NCBI GenBank assembly: GCA_937898525.1
Contig: CALCBC010000029.1
Span: forward strand, 1 to 50,013
Direction: 5' to 3'
From: an uncultured Sphingomonadales bacterium
GTDB lineage: Bacteria > Pseudomonadota > Alphaproteobacteria > Sphingomonadales > Sphingomonadaceae
Length of the DNA stretch: 50,013 bases
Part shown: in pieces, positions 48,984-50,013 of the stretch
Numbering within the stretch: position 1 is the stretch's first letter
Layout: each line of letters opens with the position of its first letter
The notes under the pieces: generated by a model
What the model saw: only the letters and a program-made list of their open reading frames with translations
Told to the model about the DNA's origin: nothing
The model's database searches: none
Translations under genes and position numbers: made by a program

Positions 48984-50013
<1,030 letters not shown>

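Overview
The window is GC-rich (roughly two thirds G+C), densely packed chromosomal DNA with many GTG starts and many 1-4 base gene overlaps. The gene content points to an alphaproteobacterium of the sphingomonad type (Sphingomonadaceae/Erythrobacteraceae). It carries a lignostilbene dioxygenase and a 5-carboxyvanillate decarboxylase (LigW) homologue with all published active-site residues at the published positions, an IorB-like molybdoenzyme, and sphingomonad-style intergenic palindromes. The taxonomic call is inference. No rRNA, tRNA, CRISPR array, transposase or phage gene was seen.

Left part, 1 to about 26,750: mainly core functions. It starts inside pheT, followed by a mutarotase-like gene and a secreted HExxH protein. 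A TetR/SnoaL pair with a repeated operator comes next, then prfC facing a Tat-type flavin amine oxidase. A PPOX-family protein and an exonuclease III-like enzyme lead to glnK-amtB behind a clear sigma-54 promoter. After an OmpA-like protein with a 25-proline linker come TerC/DUF442 and a lipoprotein cytochrome c. A four-gene operon mrp - molybdoenzyme - hemH - membrane protein runs on the minus strand. hflK-hflC-degP on the plus strand faces a PBP1A-type gene, and msrB, a GST and a small secreted protein follow.

Right part, about 26,870 to the end: a catabolic region that looks built for lignin-derived aromatics. A minus-strand operon SDR - SnoaL - SnoaL - SDR diverges from a plus-strand run: MFS transporter, aldehyde dehydrogenase, vanillyl-alcohol-oxidase-type flavoenzyme, LigW-like decarboxylase, QorB-like reductase, a second MFS transporter and a benzoylformate-decarboxylase-like ThDP enzyme. 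After small membrane proteins and a DUF3237 gene come a GMC oxidoreductase, a NylB-like serine hydrolase, and a lignostilbene dioxygenase divergent from a MarR regulator. The MarR gene leads into an AAHS-type aromatic-acid transporter and then a glutathione-dependent formaldehyde dehydrogenase that runs off the window.

Working together (inference): transporters import aromatic acids or dimers. Flavin oxidases, SDRs and NTF2-fold (SnoaL) proteins would modify side chains, possibly releasing formaldehyde and forming stilbenes. The dioxygenase would cleave stilbenes to aldehydes, the aldehyde dehydrogenase would oxidise them, and the LigW-like enzyme would remove a ring carboxylate. The formaldehyde dehydrogenase would handle released C1. 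The combination, particularly the doubled SDR-SnoaL block, is the best candidate in this window for an undescribed system.
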